NCBI RefSeq assembly: GCF_000208745.1
Contig: NC_030858.1
Location: 34,160,364-34,224,363, forward strand
Direction: 5' to 3'
From: Theobroma cacao
Taxonomy: Eukaryota > Streptophyta > Magnoliopsida > Malvales > Malvaceae
Length of the DNA stretch: 64,000 nucleotides
Shown one piece after another: positions 37,667-50,689 of this stretch. Made by a program: the position numbers and the translations under genes. The notes beneath the pieces are model-generated. The model saw nothing but the letters and a program-made list of their open reading frames with translations, had not been told where the DNA came from and searched no databases. Numbering within the stretch: the first letter of the stretch is position 1; each line of letters begins with the position of its first letter.

Positions 37667-38999
37667 TTTTTTCTCTCTCCGTCAATCTCCTCACTTAGAA
37701 CTTCCAAATCTGTACACATAAACCCAAGACCATTAACCCCAAAAGTCAAGTAACTCACTTCTCTTCCTCCTAATAAACTGACACCTTACATATTGTTCAG
37801 TTCTTGCCTTTTGAATTAGGATTTGAAAGCTTAAAAATTAAAAGCATAATTTGTTGGAAAACAAATTGCACAGTTTTACTTTCATCAAGAACTACTACGT
37901 TAAAGGAGTGTACCATTTTAGACCTTTATTTTTAAACCAATTATAATTTTGCATTTTACCATTTGCTTTTGCTTTTAGCAACTATTTTAAAAAACAAAAG
38001 TAAAAACCACAGAGAGTGTTAGCAAATTGTATCAACTATTCTTCGGACATATCTCTGAACTTAACTAGACATAATTACAAACCTGCATTTTCTCTCATGC
38101 AATGTTAAACCTTAACTATTTTCTTCTTCTTCTTCTTCTTTTCCTTTTTTCTAGTGTTTCGAAGACTAAAGCAATAAACTTTGTTGATTTTAAGTCACAA
38201 ATCAAAATCCCCAATTAAATTCAATTAAATCCACGGAAACGAAAACAATGATCATCAAAAACCCACTAAAAAATCCCCCAAAGGATTCATGAAAAATAAT
38301 ATCCATTTAAATTCATAAATAGGAAACCAAAAAAAATGCAGCTGAAAGCTCAATAATTACCTTTGAACCACCAATTAAAAATAAGAGAGAAATTCAAAAT
38401 GAAAATTGACAAACGTTTATCTTCCTTCATTACCTCCTCAACCAGGCAAAGAAAGATTTTTAAAAAGAAAATTTTGAAAATTTAAGAAGATAGATAAATA
38501 GTAAAAACCCTAACACGAGAACGAGAGAAATCAGAGAAAGAAAGGTTGAAATTCAAGTGAAATTAAGGAAAAGGAAAATCAGCTTAGAGAGTTTAAAGAT
38601 TCAATTACCTGAGAATCAACCAAGTAAAGAGCAGATCAAAATCAGCAAATTTCTTTTTTGGAGAGATCAAAAAAAGAAAAGAAAAGCGGGAGCGATTATA
38701 ATGTAATGCGTATATAAAATAAAATAAAACAAAACAAAATTCCTTTAGCCGTAGACTTAATACGTCGTCACTTTTATTTTCTTTTTTCAATTTTTTAATG
38801 TTGCCTTACCGCGTGCACGTGTTGACGTTATGCTTATGCAGGTATATTTAGAGTAATTACATTTTTTTTTTCAATTGACACCTTTCTATTTTTTTCTCTT
38901 AAAAACTGCTATTTAAGTTTAATTACTTCTGTAAATTAATTTTTATTTAATTAAATACTCAAATAAATTCCTTAACTATATTCAAAAATTTAATTAAGT
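37667..38999 (-). promoter_or_regulatory. 5' UTR and proximal upstream region of the truncated copy
   Basis: Near-identical to 26001-27329: only about three substitutions were noticed over the whole shared 2.1-kb stretch. The same leader segments and splice-like motifs are kept, so this copy has a full promoter-proximal region. Confidence 0.5.
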
Positions 39000-39225
39000 T
39001 NCTTTTATTTTCTTTTTCAATTTTTTAATGTTGCCTTACCGCGTGCACGTGTTGACGTTATGCTTATGCAGGTATATTTAGAGTAATTACATTTTTTTTT
39101 TCAATTGACACCTTTCTATTTTTTTCTCTTAAAAACTGCTATTTAAGTTTAATTACTTCTGTAAATTAATTTTTATTTAATTAAATACTCAAATAAATTC
39201 CTTAACTATATTCAAAAATTTAATT
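38779..39225. repeat. Direct repeat around the N at 39001
   Basis: About 220 bases occur twice (offset about 230) with a single N at 39001 between them, the exact counterpart of the arrangement at 27330. Probably an unmerged contig overlap. Confidence 0.75.
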
Positions 39226-40640
39226 AAGTTCATATCTTTTTATTATATTCAAATAAACCCCCAAACGAGCCGAATAAACTCTTTTTATAAATTATGGATT
39301 AACTTTCGTTACTCAATGGTAAATTTGACAATTTTATTATATGTCATCTGCGCTTAGCATGTTAACATGTCATTTTATTTTATTTATGTAAACTTATATT
39401 AATTTTCATAGTAAAGAAAAACAACAATCCTTCTCAAAGTGAAATTGTTCTTTTTACTTCTTTCAAATTTGTTACACCTTTCTTCATACTACCTCAATAA
39501 ATAATTTGTCAAAACTCTTCTTCCAAAACTCGTAATTATCTCCTATCTCAATAAATAATTGGTAGAGATTTAGAGCAAGAAGATCAACCTTTAAAAAAAG
39601 CTCTTCTCTTTTTGATAAATTCGTCCTCTTATCATAATGTTGCTTCACAGTTGAAAACTTGTTCATGCAATGGTGAGAATAAGAATTTGAAACCTCGTAT
39701 TGATGATCAGCATATCCCATATATTGAAAAGAAACATTCTTTTGAAATCAAAACTGAATCTCTCGACATTGAACGAAGCACTATTTGTAATCTCCAACAC
39801 AAAGTTGTAAAGATAAAATTTAACCTCCTTTTTTAAATTCATTATGATGAGAAATAGATACAAATTAAAGATGAGTCTCTCAAGCCTGAAGCAGATATTC
39901 ATCTTGAAGGTGTTATGATCATGAGAAAGATTTGCTACAAAAGGTCTTCTCAATCATCTCCCTAACCCATGACGTTTGGGTTTTTTGTTAAACTCAATTG
40001 CTTTTTCTGTTAAAAACCTTTTCCATGCTAAGGACAATCGTGACCAGGACTTAGTTTGAAGCAATTAAATTTTTTTAAATCCCTAATCTAATTATTTTTG
40101 AACATGTGATTAAGTAAAAAGGGAAAATCCAATTCCTAGTTAGTAAGTTTTAATTCATGTCATCTGGCACGTGGCAAAAATTTTCAATTGTATAGTTGAC
40201 TAACAAAAGTTAATCTATAGTTAGTGAAACGAGTTTATTTGATTTAAAATAAAAATTTTAAAATTTATTTAAATACAATAAAAAGATAAGGACTTAATTG
40301 ATTTTTTTTATATAGTTCAAGGGTTAATTTGGGTATTTAGTTTTTCTAATTTAACAAAGAACTTTTAATTTCAAATTAATTGAATTATTCTTATATTTTC
40401 ATATCAATTTTTAAAAAATGATTATTGTAATTGCAAGACATAAAACTTTAAAAAAATTCTAAATTATTAAGAAAATTCAAATAAACTAGTATTTTTCAAT
40501 TTTGTTTGATCAAACTTTTATACTTTTCTTTCAATTGATTAATTATTATTAGTTAAAATATCATCATGTCATATTTATGTGCATGTAGTATTAATCTGAA
40601 AAGCAAAAAATGTCATCAACGTCACGTTATTATTTATTAT

Positions 40641-41277
40641 TTATAAAAATTTATTTCACTTAAAATAAAAATATAAAAATATGATTAAATACAATAAAGG
40701 AATCCATACTTATTAGAATTTTTCTAAAATTTTAAGGCATTTAGTTATAATTTAAAAAATCGTTATTGAGTACTTTATGTGTACAAAATATCTATGTATC
40801 TTGAATTCTGTAATGAGGAAGTAGGTTAAGTTGGAGGAAATACTGAAAAATACATGAATTATTCTGAGCTGTTTTTAGCTTAATCTTTAAAATTACTTGT
40901 CCAAAGATAGTAGATAGTCACAAAAGCCAGAAGCACAAAACATTGCCCAAAATGCAAAGAGAAAGGAAAGGTGCCAAAGCCATTCTAATTTTAAGTTCAT
41001 AATGACAAACATCTGTGTCCCACAGGAAATGGGGTTGTTCACAGTAACGATCACTGCCATGAAAAGCACTATTTAGATAAGTGCTTGTTATCTTTGGACA
41101 AGAGTTTAACATAAGTACATGCTACACACTCTTAAAACTTATTCACATACTCCCTTCAAGAAAAAACATAAAAGAGAGAGACACTAATATTGTAATAGAT
41201 TTGGAGACACTCTTATTTAGACATACATAAGACAAACTGCCTAATGAAGCTGAGCACTGTGGTTCTCTTTTACCAGT
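40641..41277. other. Intergenic DNA with a spaced inverted repeat
   Basis: Unique DNA between the duplication and the bZIP gene, probably including that gene's 3' UTR. It holds a perfect 14-base inverted repeat, CTTGTCCAAAGATA near 40895 and its complement near 41090, about 180 bases apart. The intervening arms do not pair further, so I do not call a miRNA precursor. No exon is supported. Confidence 0.45.
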
Positions 41278-42946
41278 TCACCATCCCAAGCTCACTGTCC
41301 TCCTTAATGTCCTCATCCTATCAACCTTCCTTTGTGTATGTGTTGATTGCTTTCTCTTAAGAACCTGTTATGTGTTCATGATTGAAGAAAACATTATACT
41401 GACATAGGAACGATGATGCAAGGAACAAAAGCAACATAGAATTGTGTGTTGTTTCTCAAAAAATAGAGTGATGAACATTTGTATCTTTTTTAAGTTTGGA
41501 TGCCAAAAGCAGGGAAGCAAGAACTCAGCAAACATATATATTTAGACCATTTCTTTTGGATCTTCATCAAAGTTGAGAGTTACCTCTTGCTTTCGCCTTT
41601 GCTCGTTTTCCTCCTGCTCAAAATTAAAATCAAGAAGCAGTGTTTATTTAGCATATTTTTATATAAAGAACCAATTAATTTCAATTTTTACAAGAAAAAA
41701 AAAGTATCCGTTTACCACAAGCTGCTTTAGCTTTGCATTCTCCTGTTTGAGCTGATTCAACTCTAATTCCAACTCTACTGTATATGCCTGCAATTGAAGG
41801 CGGTCAATAATGTGCATGATGAGAGTCCAAAATGTAACAGTTGAAGGTATTTTATCTCCACAGTGCACTTTAAATGCTGTTTGCAAAGAAATTCATGGGC
41901 AACCAAAAATATATAGTACACGAATGGCTAGCAAGAGCTCTCAAAAGAAAAAAAAATTTATATCTGCATGTGAAATAAGTATGAACCTGTTTCCTTGCTC
42001 GAGATCTTGCTGCTGACTCTCGATTCTTAATCATGCGGCGCTGTCTCCTTTCCACTACCACCTCTGGTGGACCATCTATGATCCTCTTCTTTTTATGTAG
42101 CACAGCAGGCTCTAACAAACTATTAGTACCGCTCCCATTTTTGGCGCCATTTGAAGATTCCCCCATAATAATTTTAGACTCTCTGAAAATAGGATATGCT
42201 GCTGCGTAACCATTGCCTGCTGTTGCCAAGTTGTTGGCGACAATTTGGTGACCTGGGAATAGCCCCATCACATGTCCCATTCCGAAGTTTGCGTCCAAGC
42301 TTGCATTGTTGTTTTGAATTGGTGTCACCATTTTTTGTTGAGAAGATCCTATCACATGCCCCATTCCATAGTTTGCATCCAAATTTGTGCCGTTGGTCTG
42401 GATGATAGGGGTCACCTTCTTTTGTTGGGAAGATCCCGATGGTTCTTGAACAACTCCTGCTTTGATGAGAAAATCCTCCAAAGTCATCTCTCCAAATGTT
42501 TGTTGCCGCTGAGGAGGTTCATGATCAGTAATGTTGTTAGCTTTTCGCTGCTGTGGTAGCTCTTTCTGTATCTCAAACCATACCTCATCCACTGTTTTCT
42601 TGCAAAGTGGGGTAGGGATGGAAAAAGAGCCTTGTCGTGCTAGAGTTGGCTGGCTGCCCATTCCTTTGTCATTGATAGGTTCATTTTGGTTGAGTTGTGA
42701 TGGAACTTGGTTTTCCTCGACATTCCACAAGTTGGCAAGGAATTCATCCATGTTCATGGACCCAAAAGTCTTCCCACTCTTAAGTTGAATTTCATCAAGA
42801 GTAAGTGAGAAAATGGAATTCTGTTTGTTTAAGGAAGAAATGGATTGATCCGGTGTTGCTTCCTCATGCGGTGATTGTGGTGCTTGTACCAGTGATCCTG
42901 TTTTGATTCCGCCATAGGCTACACTTTCTGATTCAGAAAGTGCCAT
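41278..42946 (-). CDS. Group A bZIP factor, ABI5/DPBF2 (bZIP67)-like
   Basis: Four coding exons: 42946-41987, 41787-41716, 41613-41584, 41364-41278, giving about 382 residues. Group A landmarks are present: the C1 motif QNSIFSLTLDEIQ with MNMDEFLANLW, the C2-type RQGSFSIPTPLCKKTVDEVW, the C3-type RQQTFGEMTLEDFLIKAGVV, then RRMIKNRESAARSRARKQ (basic region, to residue 320), a zipper (AYTVELELELNQLKQENAKLKQLV) and a C4-like C-terminus ending LRRTVSLGW. Family knowledge: these factors bind ABRE (ACGTG) elements and act in abscisic acid and seed-maturation programmes after SnRK2 phosphorylation of the R-x-x-S sites. The wording of C1 is closest, from memory, to DPBF2/bZIP67. Exons 3 and 4 are small; I placed them by phase and by the conserved C-terminus. 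Confidence 0.88.
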
Positions 42947-45900
42947 TATTTACCGCAAACTGGAGACTGCCCTCTTGTGTTGAATAAGATGGCACAGGTA
43001 CTATGCTTTATGATTATGCTATGACAAAAACACTCAAACATAAGTTTCAACACTCAAAAAAATCATACAGTTTATGGTAGAAGTTAATTTGTCATCTAGA
43101 TTAAAATAGTTGACACACTTGAAAAGCAGGTAATTAAGCTGAAGACAAGTAAAGAAACATTAAATTTATCCTTTTATTAAATAATGTTTGAACGTAGCTT
43201 CAGATTATTGTTTTGATGTGTATATTTCCAGGAGTTATTTTCTTTGTCAAAGGACAAAATGAATTGGCCTTTTACAATGCATGCATACCGCTAACATGCC
43301 CCAAGGGCCCCAAGGATAGCCTTTAAAATTTAAACCATATGGGCTAGGGCAAAACATTAGGCCTAAGTCCTTAAATATTCTTCAATTCAACCATCCATTT
43401 AGATAATGATACTCTTCTCTCTCTAGTGGCTCTGTTTCCATTTTCCCTTTTCCTTTATATTTCCAAAATTTGATTGCATTTAAGCCTTTTCTTTGTATTA
43501 GACAAGGCATAGTTTAGCAGTAATTAATTACCGTATTTTTATAAAAATATAATTCACCAAGCATTTAACTCAATAATAAGTACTTGTTGAAGACGTGGGT
43601 TGAAATCCCTCGTCTCTAAAATAAGATAAATAAATAAAATCTAACATATTGATGTGAAGCTCTAAACAGGGTCCAAATCGACATGAAATGATGAGTTTTT
43701 GTCTATCTCCATGCTGGGCTTGTAGCACCTAAATATTACCTAAGGATTTCATATATCTATATTGTTGGTTTCTCCTTTTCTAGTTTTCTGAATAATCTAT
43801 GGCCATTGCATGTGCTTGAATTCAGAGATTTTACTTTCCCATAGCTGAGTACAAATTATATTATAAAAAAATTTCTAAATATAAAATCAATCTCAAGGAA
43901 AGAAAGTAGAGCATGTCAAAATTTTGAACTCATCAATGCATTTGGATACATAAATAACAAATGTTTAGAAGTAGAAATCCGGGAAAGAATGAGAGCATCA
44001 GTTTAAGCTTGGTGCCGTTGGGAAAACGAAACACCGACATGCAAGTGTATAGATCAACTAGATATCCAAGAAGAAAAAGAAAAGAAATCCAACAAGAGAA
44101 ACTATCAAAGATATGAACAAGTAAGGCATGATGAAGAAGAGAAACCATATCGAGAAATGGGAAAAGAAATGTAAACACCTACCTGAATGTGATGTGCTGG
44201 GAGAAGTTTTGGGAAAAGAAAACCAAGTTCTCTTTTTTCATGTGTTGAAAAGAACCCAAAAGGAGGGAATCTGTGGAGTGGAGGGGAGGAAGGGGTCTCT
44301 TTGCTTTTGGTTTTGAGTGGGGTGAGAAGGTGAGGGAACTGTAACTGCCATGGCCACCTTAATACATGCAATGGGTGTGGTCCCCACTTTGGGCACAGTT
44401 TTTGACACGTTTGCGCCACATGCCTCTTGGTTTCTGCCAAAATTCCCTTATAAGGAGTCAAATTCTCAGATGCCTTCCCATCACCCTTTGATTTGAATAA
44501 AATACTATACTTGGTAACAGTTGGAAATGATAGTCAGGGTTAATTAGCACAAGGAATTCCATTTGGGCCCTCTCTTACCTTAAAATTACTAGTTTGAACT
44601 TGGAACACATATATAATCTTGTCTTCCATCTCTTTCAAACAATTTAAGGACAAGTCCGAGATTTGGGATGTCCTTCAAACCGATGGGTAGAATGTTAAGA
44701 CAAGCAGCAGTATGTCCTATATATGTTCCATAATTATTGGTTGATTCGAAACAATTAATCAATTTTCATGTGGTGAAATGCTACATATGTCTAGCTAAAA
44801 TTATGGTCATGTTGCAGCTGCAGCATGAGTTTGGATTATTTCCACCTTTGGTTTTGTATGTGTGTCTATGGATGTGCATGTGCAAGTATGAATTCTATTC
44901 ATAATGTGGTACCAGGTGCTTCTGTTAGGTCACAATCAGCACATTCATAGCATACTTTCGTCTTTCATGGTCTTTGGGGGTGATCATTAAGAAATGTCAA
45001 AATGCCAACTCGAACTTTCTGACCTGGTTAAATAAATGCATTGAATGCTTAACAAGGTGCGTAGCTGGTTGCCTAATTAGCCTCACACATCAAACACAAG
45101 GATGACATATGTATTTTTTATCAAAATTTTCTTCGGATTGTTTTCCCCTTTGACGATTTTCATCTTGTTGAATTTCAGACCAATGGAACTGGAAACATCT
45201 GCTTCAGTGAATGACACAAATAAGTTTCTCTGAGGATGCGTTTTGGTTTGCATCAGCTATGCTTCTCTGCCCTTTTGTTTAGGCTTTCTTTAAACGTCTT
45301 CCCTGCATTACTGATGGCTTTCCTGTATTTAGGATCGCAATCATTTCAGTTATACATAAAGTCATGTAAAAGATTTTCCATTTTACAATTTGAGAAAGTG
45401 GATTGTATTTGTATCTTGTTGCATTGTTGTGACTGCTTGAATAGTATTCCTTCAATCCAAGCCATGCTGCTGAGGAAGTTCTATTCTACTATATTCTGAA
45501 AGCTACTTGGATTACTTTTCTGATTGACTGGCTCTCTCTGGAGTTACTCTATTCTTCAGTTTCTAACTCTTGACACAAGTTGAAGTTGCAAGTCAGTTTT
45601 GCGTTCTACTTCAGAATGCCCAGCAAACTGTTCCCCGATTGTCTTGCTTCTGTCAAGCCCTGCATCCGTGGTAATTTGTCAAATTTCAGTTATGTAAGAT
45701 TGCAGCTCTTCTTTATGTGGATTGCAACTCCCTTAGACAATTTAAACGTTTTGGGGATCTTACTTCATGTATACATTACTTGTAACAAGCTTTTGTAGTG
45801 TAACGCTATCAAAAGAGATGTAGAGATGACAAAAAATGAGAACTAAGCAGAAAGAAGAATTCTCATTCATTGAATAACGAATAATGAATCTGATGTAACA

Positions 45901-45973
45901 CAGGCTTATCATTCTAAAACCAAAACGCATTTACACAATAAACATTTAAAGAATGAAAGAAACCATGAATAAT
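42947..45973. other. Upstream region of the bZIP gene and intergenic DNA
   Basis: Probably holds the minus-strand leader of the bZIP gene, possibly with an exon near 44170-44330. RY-like CATGCA occurs near 44364 and an ACGT core near 44404, compatible with but not proof of seed or ABA control. The part from about 45000 to 45900 has no supported exon; short plus-strand open frames there look like chance. Confidence 0.4.
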
Positions 45974-47836
45974 TTAGGGTACAATTTTATCTGCATTTGG
46001 TCTATAAGGGTGATGTTCCTCTCCAAGCAACAGTGCTCGAAGTATGGCCTCACATAAACCATTGTAATGCACAAGCAAGTGTCCACCATCAGGAACTTCA
46101 TGATATTGAATCCAGGGCAGCTTTCTTGAAATGCATCGTTGAAGTTCAAATGGAACAATCTTGTCTTCATAACCTTGCCAGATATGAACAGAGGTTTCAT
46201 TCGGAGGGAATGGGTTACTTAGATCCATTGGATCGAAGTCCCAATCACCATAACAGACCAGAAAGTCATTCCTGAGAGTATTAAAAACGCATCGTTCTCG
46301 TAATCTTTCCTGTTGACACAAACATAATTGTCAACATGATTATCATTTGACTGTTATTGTGCAAGTATAGATTTATGTTGATGTAGAAGAATTGTTTTCA
46401 AATTTTGTGTTCAGTAAGAAGCCTTTTCTTTGTCCCTTGTTTGTGCAAACACAATGTTATCTTTACCTTGGTGAGCATAGGGAATCCTTCTGTTTTCTTC
46501 AGTGCTTCTATATCTCTTTTATTGAAGAATACAGGCTCTTTTTCCATGATAGAAGGTGAAGGGAACCATTTATGAGTAACCCACCAGTGTAACAGCGTAG
46601 GGGCATATTTTGCTATCCAATATAACAACCTGACAAGTGCTCTCCTATAATCCTCTCTTGTCAGACTGTCAGGAAAGGAGGCCCATCGATAATTAATGAC
46701 TGGGACTACCATAGCCACACCTGCTAGCCTGCACAAATGGTTTTGAGGTAAGTAAAATATATAATGACAGGAGTGAAGCAGCAAAACTTTGCATCAGAAC
46801 ATTTGAGTGGTTTGCCTTTGTGGTATATATTTGAGGCAACTCCAGATGGGATATGATCCCATTGAGACTCCAATCACATAAAACTTTGGTCCTATCTGTA
46901 ATTGATCGGCAAGTTCTTGAATGTCAAATGCTTCACTTTTAACTGAGCGCCTTGGATTAGGGTCACTTTCTCCATAGCCAGCCCGATCATATAGCAGAAA
47001 ATATATCCCCAACTTTTCTGTTAGTTCCTGGAAACTTAACCAACTTTGATGTTAACTTCATTTAACGTTCACAGATTTAGGCCTACACGTTCTTTCTTCC
47101 TTGACTGGAAGGTGTAACAGGATTCTCCTTGTTAAACAATAGAATTTTTAGTAAGGGTGATTTTTAAACAATCTAAAGAAATTTTCAAGAAAAGATGACA
47201 TAACAACTATTGTTGTGATAAATACATGCACTTTTATTAGTCATATAAAACACTCAATAAATTCTTCTGAATATTGCTGTTAAAAAAAAAAAAACTCCAA
47301 ATCATGTCATATGGGTTCCTAATATGTTTTCCTGGCAATTCCTATGAATTCAAAGACTAGTTTCTGCCCAACTAATAAACTCTAGAAGTTTTACCAATAC
47401 CCTTTTTCTGTTTCATATCCCATCTATTTCCTATATTCTAAAGCCTAATTATCTTAATATCCAAAGCACTGTAAATTTGAGAAGAGAGTTAAATGTTTTG
47501 TACTTGGGAAACTTGAAAATTCATTTCTTTGGAGCTTCCAAAGCCATGAACAATAATGATCTTGCAGTTTGATTTGGCCTTGGGCACTCCTCTCTCTCTG
47601 TAAGCTAGATGTCTTCCATCACTGAGTTTGACTCTTGGTGACTTAACTGGAGGATCCTCTAGTGAACCATCAGTTTCCTGTGGAGCAGGAAGTCGTGTGG
47701 CCTGAGAAATTATTCCCAGAAAATCAATCAGCAACATCACCACTTTTTTTGAAGAAAAAAGTATACCTAGCAACTATACTTCAATTAAATCATCTCAGCA
47801 ATATACCATAAAGGAAAGATTCAGGTTACTCACCAT
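45974..47836 (-). CDS. Alpha/beta-hydrolase superfamily protein
   Basis: Exons: start codon 47836-47834 (or an alternative ATG at 47737), then 47701-47504, 47027-46816, 46728-46467, 46309-45974. The product is about 336 residues (347 with the alternative start, which would add a short hydrophobic N-terminus). Visible fold features: oxyanion-region HGFGSS, GYGESDPNP, nucleophile elbow GVSMGS (G-x-S-x-G), a lid-like Trp-rich stretch (LHWWVTHKWF), the acid-residue loop GYEDKIVP and the catalytic His in PDGGHLLVH. The triad therefore looks complete. The substrate is unknown; plant relatives are annotated only as hydrolases. The intron after 46816 starts with GC instead of GT. A decayed relative lies at 60340-60723, beyond CER1. 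Confidence 0.85.
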
Positions 47837-48460
47837 TCAAATTCCACTAAAAGAAATGTTGTATTTGAGATTCAGGTGACTCCCCAGATCAATGATGTTT
47901 GATTTCCTTGCCTTCTCTTTCTCCTTTGACTTGCAGATGCTTGCAGCTGCCTTTCTATCAAGGAATTAGTTAACAGACAGAACAGCAGTTTAGAAAACCT
48001 GCATTCGTTGCTTGCTTTTTCCTTTAAGCAGCTGCCACTTTCTCATGAGTTACTTTTGGCACAGTCACTGCAGCATCCTTGTCAAGTGGTGGTCTGCTAT
48101 AGCTTACTAGGAATATTCTTCAAACCAGAAAGCAAAGTTGGAGAGTAAAGTATGAGTCTAATTATCAATCATTGATATATAGTTTAAAGTTTAAAGTTTA
48201 AACGGAAGAAATTCCCAGAGAGAATATAATGATTCCTTGAGGATCTAGTGATTTTGTGCTTTCCTCTCTGTGGGCCCCAAGGGTTGTGATTGACCTGCTC
48301 TATTCAACTCAAAAATTCAAAATGAAAGATGAATACCAGTCCTATGATTTGCAGTAACTTTCATGTCGCTTAGGAGCAACGTGACTTGAATATTGTTTGC
48401 AAAGTACAGGTAATTCCCAACTCTCAAGTACAGCTAATGAAATATAACCCCAATGGTAAA
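47837..48460. other. Upstream region of the hydrolase gene
   Basis: This includes a presumptive minus-strand 5' leader (about 47837-47960). No other coding content is seen. Confidence 0.4.
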
Positions 48461-48461
48461 A

Positions 48462-48972
48462 TAAGGTAAAATATTTTTTAAATTTTAATCAAAATTATAT
48501 GAAAATTCATCAATTTTTAAAATAGATATTTTATTTTAAAAAAATATTTTTTATTAAACACATAAATATAACTGTTAATCAACTATTAATATTTTCGTCA
48601 TCTTATTAAAATAGTAAAATAAAAAGATAATTTTATTTTTAATTAATTTTTATAATTTTATTATTTTTATTGATTAAACAAAAAACTCTATGTTTGGAGA
48701 GCATTGATATGGTTCTTCCCTCCTTCGGGGAGCATCGATCGGTGCTCTCCTCCCTTGGGAGCACCGGTCCATGCTCTCTTTTCTTAGGAAGCATCTTTAT
48801 TTTTTTAAATATAATTATAATTTTTAAATTAATAAAAATAAAAAATATTTTAATTTTTTTTATAATTTCTGTTAAAAGTATTTATGCTTTTGAGATGAAA
48901 TATTAATTTTAAAAATTAATAAATTTTCATATACTTTCTGTTAAAACTGAAAAAATAAAAATATTTTACTCT
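48462..48972. mobile_element. Foldback (long-armed MITE-like) element, copy 1
   Basis: About 510 bases of AT-rich arms (roughly 200 bases each) that are inverted repeats of one another. The left begins GTAAAATATTTTT, and the right in reverse complement begins the same. The arms flank a GC-richer core (about 48692-48796) built of GGAGCATCGATCGGTGCTCC-like palindromes. It has no coding capacity. A second copy lies at 51222-51833. Target duplication not resolved. Confidence 0.75.
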
Positions 48973-50689
48973 CTCAAAGAAGTGATGTTACATGCTTTTC
49001 AAATGCTAGGAGGGGCCAGTTTGGGGCAACTATCCTGTCAGTTAAAATGGGTACTCAAGTGTTTTTTCTGTGGCTCCCCATCTTTTAAAAGGGAAGGAAA
49101 TTACAAGGAAATGTGGTGAGGTGAAGGCTTATGACCACGTATTTGAGCCTCCTTCCATGTTTGGAAGAAACCATACCTATTTAGGGGTTTGATACCCAGA
49201 ATTTATCATAGGCATGGAAGGAGGAGGAAAACAATTCAAGAATATTCATCATTTCCCAAGTTTAAGGACAATCATGGTGTATGTCATGACTGTTCAACCT
49301 CATTCATGCAAATTTACTACACAAACAAATTGAATAACCATGAGATATCTAGTTTTTTTTAACATCAACTAAGATGCCAATGATAATTCCATAGATTGCC
49401 TAAAAAACCGAAGAAAAAATGAAAATCAAAGTGGCAAAAAATAAAGTAAAAAGGGATTTGGTGGAAATGGGTTCATTGGCATGCTCTCTGCTCTTATGTC
49501 ATGTACAAATACAATTATTAGGCATATGATTTTCCAGGGTTCCTACCATGACATCATGATCTATGAGTTTATACCATGCCCAAGAATATTCTTGTAGTTC
49601 CTTGCAGGACTGTGCTGGCTGCTCTTACAAACCATTGCAACACCACCATTTTTCTATTGTTTTGGTTGCTTTTAACATGGGACACCATTCTTCTCTACTA
49701 CAACATGGTTGCTCAAGTCCTCTTAACCTATTTAAAAAAAAACCCCAAAAATAAACAACCCTTTTTTGTTGTACCAACAGGAAATTTTTCAATTTTTGTG
49801 TGAAATTTTTTTCTAATTGACTTGCCCTTTGTGAGATGAAACTTTAAAAGGCCAAAAAAAAACATTTAATTACTATAATTTATAACAAGTTTTACTTTAA
49901 ATTGATCCGTCTTTTGCAGGCAGAAAGAATACCTTTAAAGCTTTTGCAGGCCCAGAGAATGGACCACTCCATTGCAGGTCTGGGCTTGGAATTGTAGTAG
50001 GCTAAGTTTGGAGTAGAGCACAAGGCCGAATTTCAGCTGGACTGAGCTAGATTACAGTAAACATTGAGTCCTCGTCTCACACATATTAGATAGGCAGGCT
50101 TATCCAAGTCCAAGTACAATATGCACATGTTTCTTTTTATTCCATAAATCTAACGGTGAGCCAAACAAACTCTACATATCAATCACTGGTCAAGCTTTTC
50201 TGTACAGTTTTTTTTTGGATAATATTTTGCAAATTTTTTTTTCTTGTAAAAAAAATTAAATTCTCTAAACAAATAATGAACCAAGTAGTGTAATATCATT
50301 TTATATTAATTTTAATGAAAAAGATAGTTCAGTAATTGGATAACATTATATTTAGTAATGTTTTCACGACGAACAAAACACTTACGCACACATGCATATT
50401 GTAGAAGCCTTTTTCGATCAAAATTGAGTTTCTTTGGATAGAAATTGAATATATTTTCGATAAAATTTGAGTCTTTTTAGATGAAAGGTTGGGCCTAAGT
50501 TAAATGATTATTTTATTCTTTTTTTTTTCATAATTTTTAAGCATTTCTGACAAAATATTTAATTTTCCATCAAAAATTTTTAAGGACTAAAGTATTTTCA
50601 ATAAATATTTTTATCAATAAAACCTTTTTTTGAAGGTTTTTTGATAAAAATTTCATTGCAAAATATCTTTCTTTTTTTTTTTTAAGATG
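48973..50689. other. Intergenic DNA, nothing recognised
   Basis: AT-rich non-coding sequence with poly-A and poly-T runs. I see no exon, RNA gene or clear transposon in this stretch. Confidence 0.5.

Larger units (their letters stand above)
28979..40640. repeat. Tandem segmental duplication, unit B (interrupted)
   Basis: This is the second copy of 22196-28978, interrupted by a transposon. Removing 29135-34188 and the 3-base target duplication leaves about 6.6 kb. Its right edge (about 40640) continues into unique DNA, so unit B retains the ancestral upstream flank while lacking exons 6-15 of the gene. Confidence 0.9.

Noticed and set aside
43540..43640. tRNA-like or SINE-like segment containing GGGTTGAAATCCC
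   Set aside because: It resembles a B-box, but no A-box at the right distance, cloverleaf or recognisable SINE tail could be established.
45236..45798. Plus-strand open frames between the bZIP and hydrolase genes
   Set aside because: No recognisable protein family, no supporting splice structure; consistent with chance in AT-rich DNA.
49563..49803. Overlapping plus-strand frames of about 60-75 codons
   Set aside because: Cys/His-rich by chance composition, no conserved pattern and no gene context.
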